DNA of 64,000 nt from Candidatus Poribacteria bacterium (GCA_022827625.1 JAJEIE010000018.1:1-64000); one strand, 5' to 3'. Shown: positions 18,501 through 25,754, numbered from the stretch's first letter. The notes: a model not told the origin generated them from the sequence alone. Numbers and translations: made by a program.

Positions 18501-18736
18501 TTGAAAATCGTATCACCCTCTGCATCAAGTGATAAACTTGTGAGACCTGCCCAAACATCAGTAGACACCATCAGAACTGCAAGACAGATAAAAACCTGCC
18601 ATTTGATAGCAAGTTTCAGCTTGCGGGCTTCGCTGAAAGGAACTTTCGGCGATCGGTTCTCGGCAGTCGGCTTTACAAGGGCTGCTGACAGCCGACGGCT
18701 GACAGCCGACCCCTCTTTATTTTTAATTCTTGGCAC
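12503..18736 (-). CDS. Giant secreted Ig-like repeat protein with FlgD-like C-terminal domain
   Basis: A 2077-residue surface protein. The GTG start at 18736 follows AGGGAG by 6 bases. A long basic n-region of about 45 residues precedes the signal core WQVFICLAVLMVSTDVWA. About 17 Ig-like (cadherin/Big-type) domains follow, each with a variant of DGxYTxxVTxxDxAGN and often a ...YDTQxP linker. Two stretches of roughly 345 residues are a duplicated three-domain super-repeat (PLPIVSSVLIDGK and PLPSVDRVIIGEQ mark equivalent points). The C-terminus (from PNPLRISRGD) is a FlgD-Ig-like domain ending GKVLVVE, like C-terminal sorting domains of PorV-dependent substrates. It probably forms a long stalk or adhesin. 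Confidence 0.85.
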   Translation of the reverse strand: MPRIKNKEGSAVSRRLSAALVKPTAENRSPKVPFSEARKLKLAIKWQVFICLAVLMVSTDVWAGLTSLSLDAEGDTIFKGGQEQLTIVFTVDDNTAADGDSYTVTANQHLIRRGTVSANGSVRVRWNGRINNRQLPDGTYTISVTLHKEAAPGEVLERSGDAILDTRPPRISSIFANEDPNLLLTNGTFINVPMRTITVVPDVDDGSPVDLGAERTNIVLKNARGVVRRGYLTYTTQLNFNLGDPLDVRSENGRYTVTITVVDEAGNVVQDTAEFTFDNVAPNLTAVAGSSGAISPGAGVSGQLDFVEASLVDNLENGVNLSGSTIHLTGPAGEILGRQTFPGKDKVRWVFLSPLLPKNGLYDGEYTIEVVGTDKAGNQSSVISVPFVYDNLAPEITALSPTQGDGSFNQIGDTIYHNQPLTQIVAAFSDGGSGVGVDFEKNTRIQFSAIGDGNTTEVLAGRTFVDKNNTQITYVLEEPLISQDGRYSLDIQFADTLGNMGNETFLFLYDTQLPTLVSTFPTANETVANLSQVQVVLNEVTSGIDFTQSSFRLTRSVGETQTEVPVNITNNGTDTATLTVLEPIALDGSDDGTYAIEVTPTDRAGNVGATARREFYLVSQSQVEVLLTTPETTTVSNLERVGVELIDYIGPGVNLNASTIIVKNPQGVVVPERRIETDATSNLLTWSTDAVIPRDGTADGAYIIAATFIDFSGKRFAQEFPIILDTQFPAIASVQVATESKLVLSKDSTTDIDVGFSQIIVTFDESLQTTSQNLQVSTDIDFANTSVTLTSPDGESIPINRFDNGQTILTLNFRALTQPGEYALSITPRDLTGNQSTAPFIYRFQIEVPLPIVSSVLIDGKVGTIVYVSGEATAIVATFADPTGVGLDLGDGGSTIAVTNENGLPAPGLTTSNGTNQLTWVPIVLPTDGSADGRYTVTVTPRDRNGRQGEIVYRQFVFDTQEPRVTAASPVNLTQLVSYIGGMLTQLQFSIEDVGPAGLELEEQVVELLGAGGAPVAGTLTTDEINNQLYFTFQTPFPRDGSADADYLIKFSLIDKSGNRLEAEHKLVYDSQVPKLVAVTINTASPMELLPNKVTEILEPISRMTLKFEDSTRVDFSNTVIELLDPDGAAILLTLEDDSMSQVVASFLELSQVGTYTLAVTAQDIAGNAASGAASYEFIIDIPLPSVDRVIIGEQEEGVAYVNASNMVIVAALLDPTETGLAFGTQGSLIQVQTPDGAVVPGLTGSNSVDLIGWEPAAFTSDGSTDGRYSVYVVPIDKAGRQGNTVYREFVYDTQEPQITFADPVDLSQPVSYISDNLTQFHFSVQDVGPADLELSAQKVNLLDASGNPVPAQLTNDTSSEIFLTLDEPLSRSGSMDGEYTVRVELADKSGNTFSVEHLIVYDTQAPTLVSTVPADGALVTEDRTQVLITLNDEGGSGIDWEATALTLINPNGTQISGELVSNAATQLTLNTNQLIEDGRYIIRVQAVDRAGNGSATVFERSFQLSRRLPTLVSTSPTTAPADEAFSNEEIDQIEVTIENDDENHLSTLRLLNASNQVVAGQQVREADRLIYNLVRPLAVDGSDDGIYTIEFTPISGSGRTGDIQLLTFTHDTEVPEVEPEAISLIVASPEVNNSLTEIQVNPTDEQSGIDWENVDEEWLVLERVSPDPTKIDGRVEDDNQAVLRFVLTVPLADNGSADGEYRITVTPKDQAGNGDVSYEKIFTYDTSPPMIDTGTLLLNDAPLLFDIEAVDYPTAISTTSGVVIQASMFDTGLGVNLAQSRIVVRGPNGAELSGNTQQNGVDTLLFKSDGLTAQGIYQVTVISVGNDSELLGFAPTDSITTEFLYETTVPTAAVTSDGGETELTDAALPLEGTAADPTGTQQVAEGEISVPASGVWLVEIVGIGPDNQPIDPVPAVDDSDAEQEPWSIWSIDFLPTRSGEYDLDVRVTDNAGNYEVYDIGEYTMSVSLTFREPTFGWPNPLRISRGDVAFFSFDVNVPLGETVELTLSIYDWSGDMVLSQTYPDVVSGQRNDQLVKWNLANQAGNPVARGLYIFRLEAINAAGNSANAVGKVLVVE

Positions 18737-18752
18737 TCGTTTCTCCCTTTAG

Positions 18753-18889
18753 TAGTTATCGGTTATCGGTCATCGGTCATCAGTTAAAAAGAGGCTCTGT
18801 ACCAATTTCCCTGACTTGGAACGCCCCAAGACATGGTTTTCAGTTAGGGATTCTCTTAACTGAAAACTGACAACTACAAACTGACAACC
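18753..18889. repeat. Intergenic inverted repeat, copy E
   Basis: 137 bp just upstream of the giant gene. Left-arm heptamers gttatcg, gttatcg, gtcatcg and gtcatca are mirrored by aactgaaaactgacaac on the right. Confidence 0.8.
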
Positions 18890-19087
18890 ATAAAAAACAT
18901 CCCCGTATTTCTTTATTGCTTCCCACTATTTGGCTTTATGTTCTCAGGGTAACAGCGGACATAAAAATCCATTGTATAGCAACCCGTTTTATATCTGTTA
19001 GACGCAAAAATCTCAATTAGGTTGATAAAAGTTGATAAAATCACAGAAACGACAGATAGATGACTATCGGCTGTCAGGGCGTTCCAC
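18890..19087. other. Intergenic stretch with no recognised feature
   Basis: About 200 bases between repeat copy E and the end of the oxidoreductase gene at 19088. I see no gene, clear promoter or strong hairpin. Any promoter of the giant protein should lie here or in the repeat. Confidence 0.5.
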
Positions 19088-20101
19088 TCAACCCAGATCG
19101 CCATTAGCAACCATCGTCAACAACGCCGAATCATCCACTGTCAGCGGTAAATTAATCTTCGCTCGTTGTCGGCTCGACTGATATGTTGCAAAGATAAGTT
19201 CAGTCGCCTGAATTGCCTTGCGTCCGCTGAGCTCCGGCTCACGTCCGGTTTTTACCCCGTGAACGAGATCCAGGACAGAGAGTATTGTTGCGTCGCGTTC
19301 AGCGACCAAGCCGGTTAAGTCGGGTTCTTCCCACCCGGTGCCACCCTCTCGAAGCATCCGCACCGGTGCCGCGCCCCTACCACCGACATCAATGATGCCT
19401 TTCGTGCCGATGAGACGATTCGCGAAGCCTCCTAAACCGGCGTCACCTGTCGCGAGCAACCCCTCTACACCATTCTTCCAGCGTATCCATGAAACGCCAC
19501 TCGTCTCCACTTGAACACCGAAAACGGTTTTTTCCTCGGCTACGTCTATTTGACCGATAACCCAATCAACAGGTTCGTCATTATTGTAGAAAAAGAACAT
19601 ATCAAACCAATGGGTTCCCCAGTCCAGTAGATTCGGGCAAGCCGCTTCAAGGCGGCTTAATTCCCCGATCGCGCCTTCGTTTACTAAACGTTTCGCTTTG
19701 ACGAACTGTGCACCAAAACGGCGCTGATGACAGAACGTTATGACGACATCGTTATCAAGGCAGGCTTGATAAAGTGCTTTAGCATCGCCCCATGTAGGTG
19801 CCATCGGTTTCTCACAATGGATGGCTCGAATGCCGCTGTTAGCGGCAGCAATTACCATGTCCTTGTGGAGTTCAATCCAAGTGCAGACACTCACGAAATC
19901 AAGCGATTCAGTATCCAACATTTCTTGATAGTTTTCGTAGGTGTTAGGCACCTCAAACTGCTCAGCAAAAGCGTTTCGTGCGTCTTCAATAGGGTCGGAA
20001 CAAGCGACAATATCAACATCTGGGGATGCCTGATACCCGCGGGCATGCGACCGCCCACGACCTCCACAACCGATAATACCTGCTTTAAAAGTGGTTTCCA
20101 T
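19088..20101 (-). CDS. Gfo/Idh/MocA family oxidoreductase
   Basis: A 337-residue NAD(P)-dependent dehydrogenase of the Gfo/Idh/MocA family. The N-terminal Rossmann domain has KAGIIGCGGRGRSHARG, with ACSDP at the end of beta2. The family EKP motif is in HCEKPMAPT and the substrate domain has NLLDWGTHWFDMFFFY. Members oxidise or epimerise sugars, inositols and related polyols; the exact substrate cannot be read from sequence. It is 25 bases downstream of a same-strand Ldh2-type dehydrogenase, so the two are probably one operon. A related gene is at 53143. Confidence 0.88.
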   Translation of the reverse strand: METTFKAGIIGCGGRGRSHARGYQASPDVDIVACSDPIEDARNAFAEQFEVPNTYENYQEMLDTESLDFVSVCTWIELHKDMVIAAANSGIRAIHCEKPMAPTWGDAKALYQACLDNDVVITFCHQRRFGAQFVKAKRLVNEGAIGELSRLEAACPNLLDWGTHWFDMFFFYNNDEPVDWVIGQIDVAEEKTVFGVQVETSGVSWIRWKNGVEGLLATGDAGLGGFANRLIGTKGIIDVGGRGAAPVRMLREGGTGWEEPDLTGLVAERDATILSVLDLVHGVKTGREPELSGRKAIQATELIFATYQSSRQRAKINLPLTVDDSALLTMVANGDLG

Positions 20102-20126
20102 TTTTTACTTATTCCTTGCGGTTCGG

Positions 20127-21092
20127 TCAAGTTAATTGATGGACAAGCGCGTCGTCTAAATGGATGCCAGAAACAAGGTGTGCCTCCCGCTGACGATATG
20201 CGCGTTCACCAGGGATGAGAATTTCCGCAACGCCTGTCTCGTGTCGATTTTCCTTGACCTGTTGGATGAGTTTATCAACTTCTGTTTTAAATTGTGCCAA
20301 AGGCACGAAACTTGTCGGGTTCAGTGCGATAATGAGCAAGCCATAGTCTGCGCCTGGCGGTGGAATTGTTGCGGCGTTTACCAAAGCCCCAGCAAGAACC
20401 TGTATGATGAGTGCAAGTCCAAAGCCTTTATGTCCACCAAAAGGACGCACACTTCCTTTCAATGCCGCGTCGGGGTCTATTGTTGCCACGCCGTCTGGGT
20501 CAAAAGCGAGTCCTTCGGCAATTTCAGCACCTTCTCGCATCGCGACGAGTAGATCGCCGTTGGTAATCGCAGCAGTAGACATATCAAACAAGAGGGGGAC
20601 AGTGTTAGACGGAATGCCGACAGCAAGCGGATTTGTGCCTAAAATAGCCTCGGTTCCGCCTTCGGGGGTAATGCGTGGCAAACAATCGGCAAAGAGGAGC
20701 CCTATAATATCCGCTTTTCGCGCCATATCGACGTAGTATCCCGCCATGCCACAATGCGATGTATTGTAAACACCAACAATGCTTGAACCCGTCTGTTTGG
20801 CGCGTTCAATCGCTATCTCCATTGCGCGATAAGCGACAAGGTAGCCGGACTGGTTTCCACCGTTAATTCGTACGCACTGTCCCTCTGCCTTATCAACTTG
20901 GATGTCAGTCCGCTCGCTCTGTTCATAGCGGCTTTTAATGCCGGGCAATCGGATAAACCCGTGCGTCTTACGTCCGCGGAGTTCGGCTTCTAAGAGAATA
21001 TCCGCAATAACGGCGGCATCTGTCGATGAAAACCCACTCTTCGCCAAAAAGGTTTCAGCGAGTTGTCGCGCATCAGCAATAGAAATATGCAA
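20127..21092 (-). CDS. Ldh2-family malate/L-lactate-type dehydrogenase
   Basis: A 321-residue NAD(P)H-dependent 2-hydroxyacid dehydrogenase of the Ldh2/MDH2 family, distinct from the Rossmann type. Motifs are GRKTHGFIRLPG with the catalytic His, NTSHCGMAGYYVDMA, GGTEAILGTNPLAVGIP, LFDMSTAA and PFGGHKGFGLALIIQVLAGAL. Family members act on malate, lactate, ureidoglycolate or sugar-derived 2-keto acids. The start is TTG at 21092, with GGAG seven bases upstream on the same strand. It leads an operon with the oxidoreductase at 19088, suggesting a sugar-acid or polyol pathway. Confidence 0.88.
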   Translation of the reverse strand: MHISIADARQLAETFLAKSGFSSTDAAVIADILLEAELRGRKTHGFIRLPGIKSRYEQSERTDIQVDKAEGQCVRINGGNQSGYLVAYRAMEIAIERAKQTGSSIVGVYNTSHCGMAGYYVDMARKADIIGLLFADCLPRITPEGGTEAILGTNPLAVGIPSNTVPLLFDMSTAAITNGDLLVAMREGAEIAEGLAFDPDGVATIDPDAALKGSVRPFGGHKGFGLALIIQVLAGALVNAATIPPPGADYGLLIIALNPTSFVPLAQFKTEVDKLIQQVKENRHETGVAEILIPGERAYRQREAHLVSGIHLDDALVHQLT

Positions 21093-21139
21093 GTTGCTGC
21101 TCCACTTCTCTGGAATAATAGAAAATTGTAGGTTAGATG

Positions 21140-21168
21140 TTGACTTCTATTCTTGGGTTTGTTATACT
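21140..21168 (+). promoter_or_regulatory. Sigma-70-type promoter of the 21280 gene and nnrE-nnrD
   Basis: TTGACT (21140-21145), 17-nt spacer, TATACT (21163-21168), in the gap divergent from the Ldh2-type gene. Confidence 0.6.
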
Positions 21169-21279
21169 TTAGCGCAAATTTGGTTGACTGTCAAGATGCA
21201 TTTGGCAAGGCACTTTTTTACCTTAGGTACTGTTAGGCGCGGCTTTAATCGCGTAGGAATACCCAAGGAGGTTCTACAG

Positions 21280-21687
21280 ATGGCGAATCAAAAACATGAC
21301 CTGGTTGAATATTCTATCCAGGATAACGTTCGATTAGAGACATACTGGCGTGATGATGCCGGTGGACGCGGTCCCGCGGCTTCTTTGTTCGTCTATGACG
21401 ATGAGATTATGCGCTTCGATTGCTTCGGCGGCGATAATGGGCACTGCCACTTCAATTTGCGACAGACGCGTGGTAGACGGTGGATGTACCCGGAAGGCTC
21501 TTTTCAAGACCACATTCATCAGAGCCTGTTCGATCTCCGCACAAATCTAAATTTCTGTCTCCAGACCCATCAAGACGAACGGGTTCAAGAAATTCAGATA
21601 GCGCGGGAGAGTTTAGAAGCGGCAATCCCACAAATGGAAGCACACCTGTTAGTGCTCGCTGACAAACTGCAGCGCGACACGGCATAA
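21280..21687 (+). CDS. Conserved small cytoplasmic protein of unknown function
   Basis: A 135-residue protein with no signal peptide. Start ATG 21280 follows AAGGAGG with 7-nt spacing; the frame is open much further upstream, but that part is antisense to the Ldh2-type gene. The sequence is compact and polar: VRLETYWRDDAGGRGPAASL, EIMRFDCFGGDNGHCHFNLR, WMYPEGSFQDHIHQSLFDLR, then a C-terminal helix ARESLEAAIPQMEAHLLVLA. The cluster of Cys and His residues could bind a metal. It is separated from nnrE-nnrD by only five bases, so they are co-transcribed. I do not recognise the family. Confidence 0.75.
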   Translation: MANQKHDLVEYSIQDNVRLETYWRDDAGGRGPAASLFVYDDEIMRFDCFGGDNGHCHFNLRQTRGRRWMYPEGSFQDHIHQSLFDLRTNLNFCLQTHQDERVQEIQIARESLEAAIPQMEAHLLVLADKLQRDTA

Positions 21688-21692
21688 AAAAG

Positions 21693-23267
21693 ATGAAAGT
21701 CGTGACCGCAGCGGAAATGCGCCAGATCGATCAGGACACTATTGAGGGTATCGGCATTCCCGGCATTGTTCTCATGGAGACGGCTGGGAGTGCCATCGTC
21801 CGTGCGCTTGAACAACACTATCCGACATGCAAACGGATCGGTATCCTTGCTGGCAAAGGGAACAATGGCGGCGATGGTATCGTTATTGCCCGCCAACTCG
21901 CCCATATAGGATACGACGTTTATCTTTTTTTGGTCTCTCCGCCAGAAAGTTTTACTGGCGAGGCAGCGGTTAATCTCCAAATTGCGAAAAACCTGAAGTT
22001 GCGGATTGAGGAAATTTTAACGGACGCAACACTCGAAACGAAAGAAAGCGTTTCTTTAAATCATATCACTCGTTGCGAACTCCTCGTAGATGCAATTTTC
22101 GGCACAGGACTGCGTGGCGAGGTGCGCGAACCCATCGCTCCCCTAATTAACACCATCAATAATCTTCCTATACCTATTCTTTCTGTCGATCTACCTTCAG
22201 GTCTGGATGCAGACACAGGGAATCCATTAGGCACTTGCGTGCGAGCAGATCGAACTGTGACAATAGGCCTACCCAAGAGAGGGCTGTTAGTACATCCCGG
22301 TGCGGAATTTTCTGGAAAACTGGAAGTTGTTGACATCGGTTTTCCAGAACAGGTCATAGATGCACAGAATATTAAGGTTCACTGGACAAGGGCAGCAGCA
22401 GCGTCAGAATGGGTGCCGTCGCGTCCATCAGCATCTCACAAAGGGAGTTACGGACGTGTTCTCGTCATCGCTGGTGCAACAGGCATGACGGGTGCAGCGG
22501 CACTCGCAAGTAAGGCTGCTTTGCGTGCGGGTGCGGGGTTGGTAACCCTCGCGACACCGAAGCATCTCAATCCAATTTTAGAAGGACTTTTGCCGGAGGT
22601 GATGACCCTGCCGCTACCAGAAACAGATGCAGGGAGCTTGGCAGTATCAGGGATTTCAACCATCCTTGAATTCGCTGAAAAGACGAAATCCGTTCTTGCG
22701 ATCGGTCCCGGACTCTCCCAAAACCCAGAGACAGTGACACTCGTCCATCAATTGGTTCGCGAGAATCAGGAGCAAGGATTGGGTCTACGGATGGTTATCG
22801 ATGCAGATGGATTGAACGCGCTCGCCCAAGCGACGGAACTTATCCCACGACTCGGTAAGGACGCAGTGCTGACACCACATCCGGGTGAGATGGCTCGGTT
22901 AACGAATACCTCGGTTTCAACATTAGAATTAGACAGAATTAGCACTGCACAACAGTTTGCAAGTGAACACGGTGTAACGCTTGTATTTAAAGGTGCCCCG
23001 ACTGTTACCGGAACGCCAAATGGAAATGTGTGGATCAATTCGACGGGTAACCCGGGTATGGCAACGGGAGGCATGGGAGATGTCTTGACAGGCGTAATCG
23101 CGGGTTTGATGGCACAAGGCGTATCAAGTGAAAGGGCAGGTGCGCTTGGAGTCTACGTCCACGGCTTAGCAGGGGACAGCGTATCAGAGAGATTGGGAAC
23201 GCACGGACTCATTGCGAGCGATGTCCTGGAGGCGGTACCGGAAGCGATTGCGTCGCTGATGGATTAG
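21693..23267 (+). CDS. nnrE-nnrD: Bifunctional NAD(P)H-hydrate epimerase / ADP-dependent dehydratase
   Basis: A 524-residue fusion that repairs hydrated NADH and NADPH. The N-terminal epimerase (YjeF_N, residues 1 to about 215) shows VTAAEMRQIDQ, GKGNNGGDGIVIARQL, LLVDAIFGTGLRGEV and SVDLPSGLDADTG. The C-terminal ribokinase-fold dehydratase (about 235-510) shows HKGSYGRVLVIAGATGMTGA, LAIGPGLSQ, VIDADGLNAL, LTPHPGEMARL, VFKGAPT and TGGMGDVLTGVIAGL. Both halves carry the family motifs, so both should be active. It follows the 21280 gene closely, and an SDR gene follows 45 bases later. Confidence 0.95.
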   Translation: MKVVTAAEMRQIDQDTIEGIGIPGIVLMETAGSAIVRALEQHYPTCKRIGILAGKGNNGGDGIVIARQLAHIGYDVYLFLVSPPESFTGEAAVNLQIAKNLKLRIEEILTDATLETKESVSLNHITRCELLVDAIFGTGLRGEVREPIAPLINTINNLPIPILSVDLPSGLDADTGNPLGTCVRADRTVTIGLPKRGLLVHPGAEFSGKLEVVDIGFPEQVIDAQNIKVHWTRAAAASEWVPSRPSASHKGSYGRVLVIAGATGMTGAAALASKAALRAGAGLVTLATPKHLNPILEGLLPEVMTLPLPETDAGSLAVSGISTILEFAEKTKSVLAIGPGLSQNPETVTLVHQLVRENQEQGLGLRMVIDADGLNALAQATELIPRLGKDAVLTPHPGEMARLTNTSVSTLELDRISTAQQFASEHGVTLVFKGAPTVTGTPNGNVWINSTGNPGMATGGMGDVLTGVIAGLMAQGVSSERAGALGVYVHGLAGDSVSERLGTHGLIASDVLEAVPEAIASLMD

Positions 23268-23311
23268 AATTGCAGCACCTGCCTACATCTATAAAAACAC
23301 AAGGAGAACTC

Positions 23312-24094
23312 ATGGAACTCGGATTGACTGGAAAAGTTGCCGTTATCACCGGCGGCAGTGAAGGGATTGGCAAAGGTATAGCACTTCGTCTGTGTGAAGA
23401 AGGTGCGAAGGTCGCAATTTGTGGCAGACGCGAAACGGTTTTAGAGGATGCCGCCGCAGACATCGGCGCACAAACCGGTGGTGAAGTCCTTGCCATCCCG
23501 GCAGATGTAACGGTCCCGGGGACGTTGGAGAATTTTATCGGGCAAACGGCAAACCACTATGGAAAGATTGATATTCTGGTGAATAACGCCGGTAGATCAG
23601 CGGGTGGCGACTTTGAAACGATGAGCGACCAAGCGTGGTACGAGGATTTGGATCTCAAATTGATGGGGGCTATTCGGTGTGCGCGATTGGTGATTCCACA
23701 CATGAAAGATAACGGTAGCGGTAGGATCATCAACATCACACATCCGGGTGGCAAACAACCGAGTGCCGGGTCGTGTCCGACTTCGGTCAGTCGAGCCGCG
23801 GGTATCGCCCTGACGAAAGCACTCTCTAAAGAACTTCTACCGCACAAAATCTTGGTTAACACCGTCTGCCTTACCTCAATTAAAAGTGCGCAAGGGGAAC
23901 GCGCATGGAAAGCAGCGGGGTCGCCCGGAACGCTTGAGGAATATTGGGAGGCGCGTGGCGCGGAGCATCCGCTCGGGCGTTTAGGTGAGCCGAGTGAAGT
24001 GGGCAATCTTGTGGCGTTTCTTGTCTCAGACTGCGCATCGTTTATTACGGGAACGGCTATCAATATTGATGGCGGACTCTCTGCAGTCGTATAG
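23312..24094 (+). CDS. SDR-family protein lacking the YxxxK catalytic pair
   Basis: A 260-residue classical short-chain dehydrogenase/reductase fold. Start ATG 23312 has AAGGAG upstream. It has the cofactor loop TGGSEGIGKG, NNAGRSAGG and the C-terminal SDCASFITGTAINIDGGLS. Where the family has YxxxK it has T-S-V-S-R (in PTSVSRAAGIALTKAL), so both the catalytic Tyr and Lys appear replaced. It may use another proton donor, catalyse a different reaction, or be non-catalytic. It probably shares the operon with nnrE-nnrD. Confidence 0.8.
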   Translation: MELGLTGKVAVITGGSEGIGKGIALRLCEEGAKVAICGRRETVLEDAAADIGAQTGGEVLAIPADVTVPGTLENFIGQTANHYGKIDILVNNAGRSAGGDFETMSDQAWYEDLDLKLMGAIRCARLVIPHMKDNGSGRIINITHPGGKQPSAGSCPTSVSRAAGIALTKALSKELLPHKILVNTVCLTSIKSAQGERAWKAAGSPGTLEEYWEARGAEHPLGRLGEPSEVGNLVAFLVSDCASFITGTAINIDGGLSAVV

Positions 24095-24123
24095 TAAAAC
24101 GACTTGGTAAATAGAAAAAAGAT

Positions 24124-24149
24124 GGGCGGTGCTTATTTTTTCACCGCCC
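24124..24149. terminator. Strong hairpin between the SDR gene and the next gene
   Basis: gggcggtg (24124-24131) pairs perfectly with caccgccc (24142-24149) around a T-rich loop. No U-run follows on the plus strand; an A-run precedes it, so a U-run exists only for minus-strand transcripts. It may end transcription or act as a leader hairpin for the gene at 24178. Confidence 0.45.
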
Positions 24150-24177
24150 TTACATCTTGCAATTCACGGAGGACAAC

Positions 24178-24588
24178 ATGGAGATCTACAAAATTTATCC
24201 TGTCCCAGCGGCAGATGCCTCGACCGCGTTCCAAGTAGAGTTGGATTCACGGGCAATTGCTGCTGCAGAAGAACTTGAAAACACGGGTGCGCAAGGCGCG
24301 GACAGAGAAGAAATCCTACAGAAACACCTCGGTTCTGACTACGAGAAAGGCTACCGAGGCACGGCGTGGGGTCTGCACGGTATCTCTGAAGGGTTGACAC
24401 CAGCACGCTTGGCAGTTCTCTTGGAAGCACACGGGGAATACCTTGACCCGTGTGCCGAACGCGAAACGTTTGACCACAGTCTGATGGTTAACGTCGAAGA
24501 GGAATTAGCATCGCAGTTGGAGGATATTCCTGAATCTGTTTTGGAAGCGATTGTCGAGGAATACAAAACCTATCTGTTAGATGCGTAA
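24178..24588 (+). CDS. Small acidic protein of unknown function
   Basis: A 136-residue acidic cytoplasmic protein. Start ATG 24178 follows GGAGG with 5-nt spacing. No signal peptide or membrane segment. The N-terminus MEIYKIYPVPAADASTAFQV is followed by mostly helical sequence (ELDSRAIAAAEELENTGAQG, LTPARLAVLLEAHGEYL, EEELASQLEDIPESVLEAIV). No catalytic motif is visible and I do not recognise the family. It follows the hairpin at 24124-24149. Confidence 0.65.
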   Translation: MEIYKIYPVPAADASTAFQVELDSRAIAAAEELENTGAQGADREEILQKHLGSDYEKGYRGTAWGLHGISEGLTPARLAVLLEAHGEYLDPCAERETFDHSLMVNVEEELASQLEDIPESVLEAIVEEYKTYLLDA

Positions 24589-24742
24589 TACCTATAACAA
24601 ACTTTTAGAAAATCGCCTGCACCTTCCACAAGATTTATTAACCCCATTATTTTTGAAACTTTTTTAGACGGAGAGTGTGTAATATTATATTACCCCAGAC
24701 TGTTCACTTCATTAACACAGAAGGCTTCATGGAAAAGATAAC

Positions 24743-25735
24743 ATGAAATCTATTTTTTATTTTCTCAGTGTACTTCTTTCTTTCGCTCTCTCCTCCTTTG
24801 CCTTCGCAAAAGCCCCGGCGACCGCCAAAATAGCATTCACATCAAATCGCGATGGCAATTTCGAGATTTATACGATGAACCCTGATGGGTCGGATCAGAT
24901 AAATTTAACGCAACACCGCGCCGCCGATCAGAGTCCTGTCTGGTCACGAACAGGTGAACAAATTCTTTTTGTCTCCGATCGACACGGAACGAAGGATCTC
25001 TACCTTATGGATGCGGACGGGACGAACGCGCGTAAGGTATTCGCAAACTTAGTAGGTAGACAACACCCAACGTGGTCGCCTGACGGAAAACAACTTGCTT
25101 ATCACCGATTCGACAAACTCGCCATCTATGTTGCTTTAAGCAACGGGGAAGGTGAGGAGAAATTGGTGAGTGGTTTGTGGCCCGCGTGGTCCCCGAACGG
25201 TTCCGAGATAGCATTCGTTGCCGATAAAAGTTTCGCGCTTATTGCTGACGGCGTACTCCAAGTCGAAGCACCTAAGATTCAGATTATCAATCCACAGACC
25301 AAGGCGGAAGAGGTACTTCTGCCAGGAAAGGATCTGATGTTTAATCCCGCGTGGTCACCCAACGCCGATAAAATAGCCTTTTCTTGGATAGATCTGGATG
25401 CTATCCCTGCTATAGGTAAAGATATAGCGGATAATGAGGCTGTCTATGTCGTCAACAGGGACGGTAGTGAACTCAAGCAGATTGCTGATGCCGAGGGTGG
25501 CGCGACATCCCACCCTATCTGGGCACCGCAAGGAGATGAACTCGTTTATGAAAAGCAGATCCGTGAAGCCGTACACCTCTTCAAAATCGCTTTGGATGGA
25601 GAGACTCCAGAAAAACTCACGGATCGTGGTGATAATGTAAGTGCGGATTGGTTCGATCCGGCGTTTGCGTTGCCAGTTTCGCCACAACCGCAGTTGCTAA
25701 CGACGGTGTGGGGAAAAATAAAGACTGGAAATTGA
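24743..25735 (+). CDS. Secreted TolB-like (PD40) beta-propeller with W-x-x-IK tail
   Basis: A 330-residue secreted protein with a signal peptide ending near FAFA. Propeller blades include IAFTSNRDGNFEIYTMNPDG, PVWSRTGEQILFVSDRHG, PTWSPDGKQLAYHRF, PAWSPNGSEIAFVAD, PAWSPNADKIAFSWI and PIWAPQGDELVYEKQ. It has the same domain family as the protein at 6961. The C-terminus LLTTVWGKIKTGN is the shared tail, with one extra residue between T and W. The next gene starts 19 bases later. Confidence 0.85.
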   Translation: MKSIFYFLSVLLSFALSSFAFAKAPATAKIAFTSNRDGNFEIYTMNPDGSDQINLTQHRAADQSPVWSRTGEQILFVSDRHGTKDLYLMDADGTNARKVFANLVGRQHPTWSPDGKQLAYHRFDKLAIYVALSNGEGEEKLVSGLWPAWSPNGSEIAFVADKSFALIADGVLQVEAPKIQIINPQTKAEEVLLPGKDLMFNPAWSPNADKIAFSWIDLDAIPAIGKDIADNEAVYVVNRDGSELKQIADAEGGATSHPIWAPQGDELVYEKQIREAVHLFKIALDGETPEKLTDRGDNVSADWFDPAFALPVSPQPQLLTTVWGKIKTGN

Positions 25736-25754
25736 ACAAAAAGGAACTTCAAAT

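Noticed and set aside
20938-21279. A longer N-terminus for the 21280 gene
   Set aside because: It is antisense to the Ldh2-type gene and lies before the promoter and the strong ribosome binding site at 21280.
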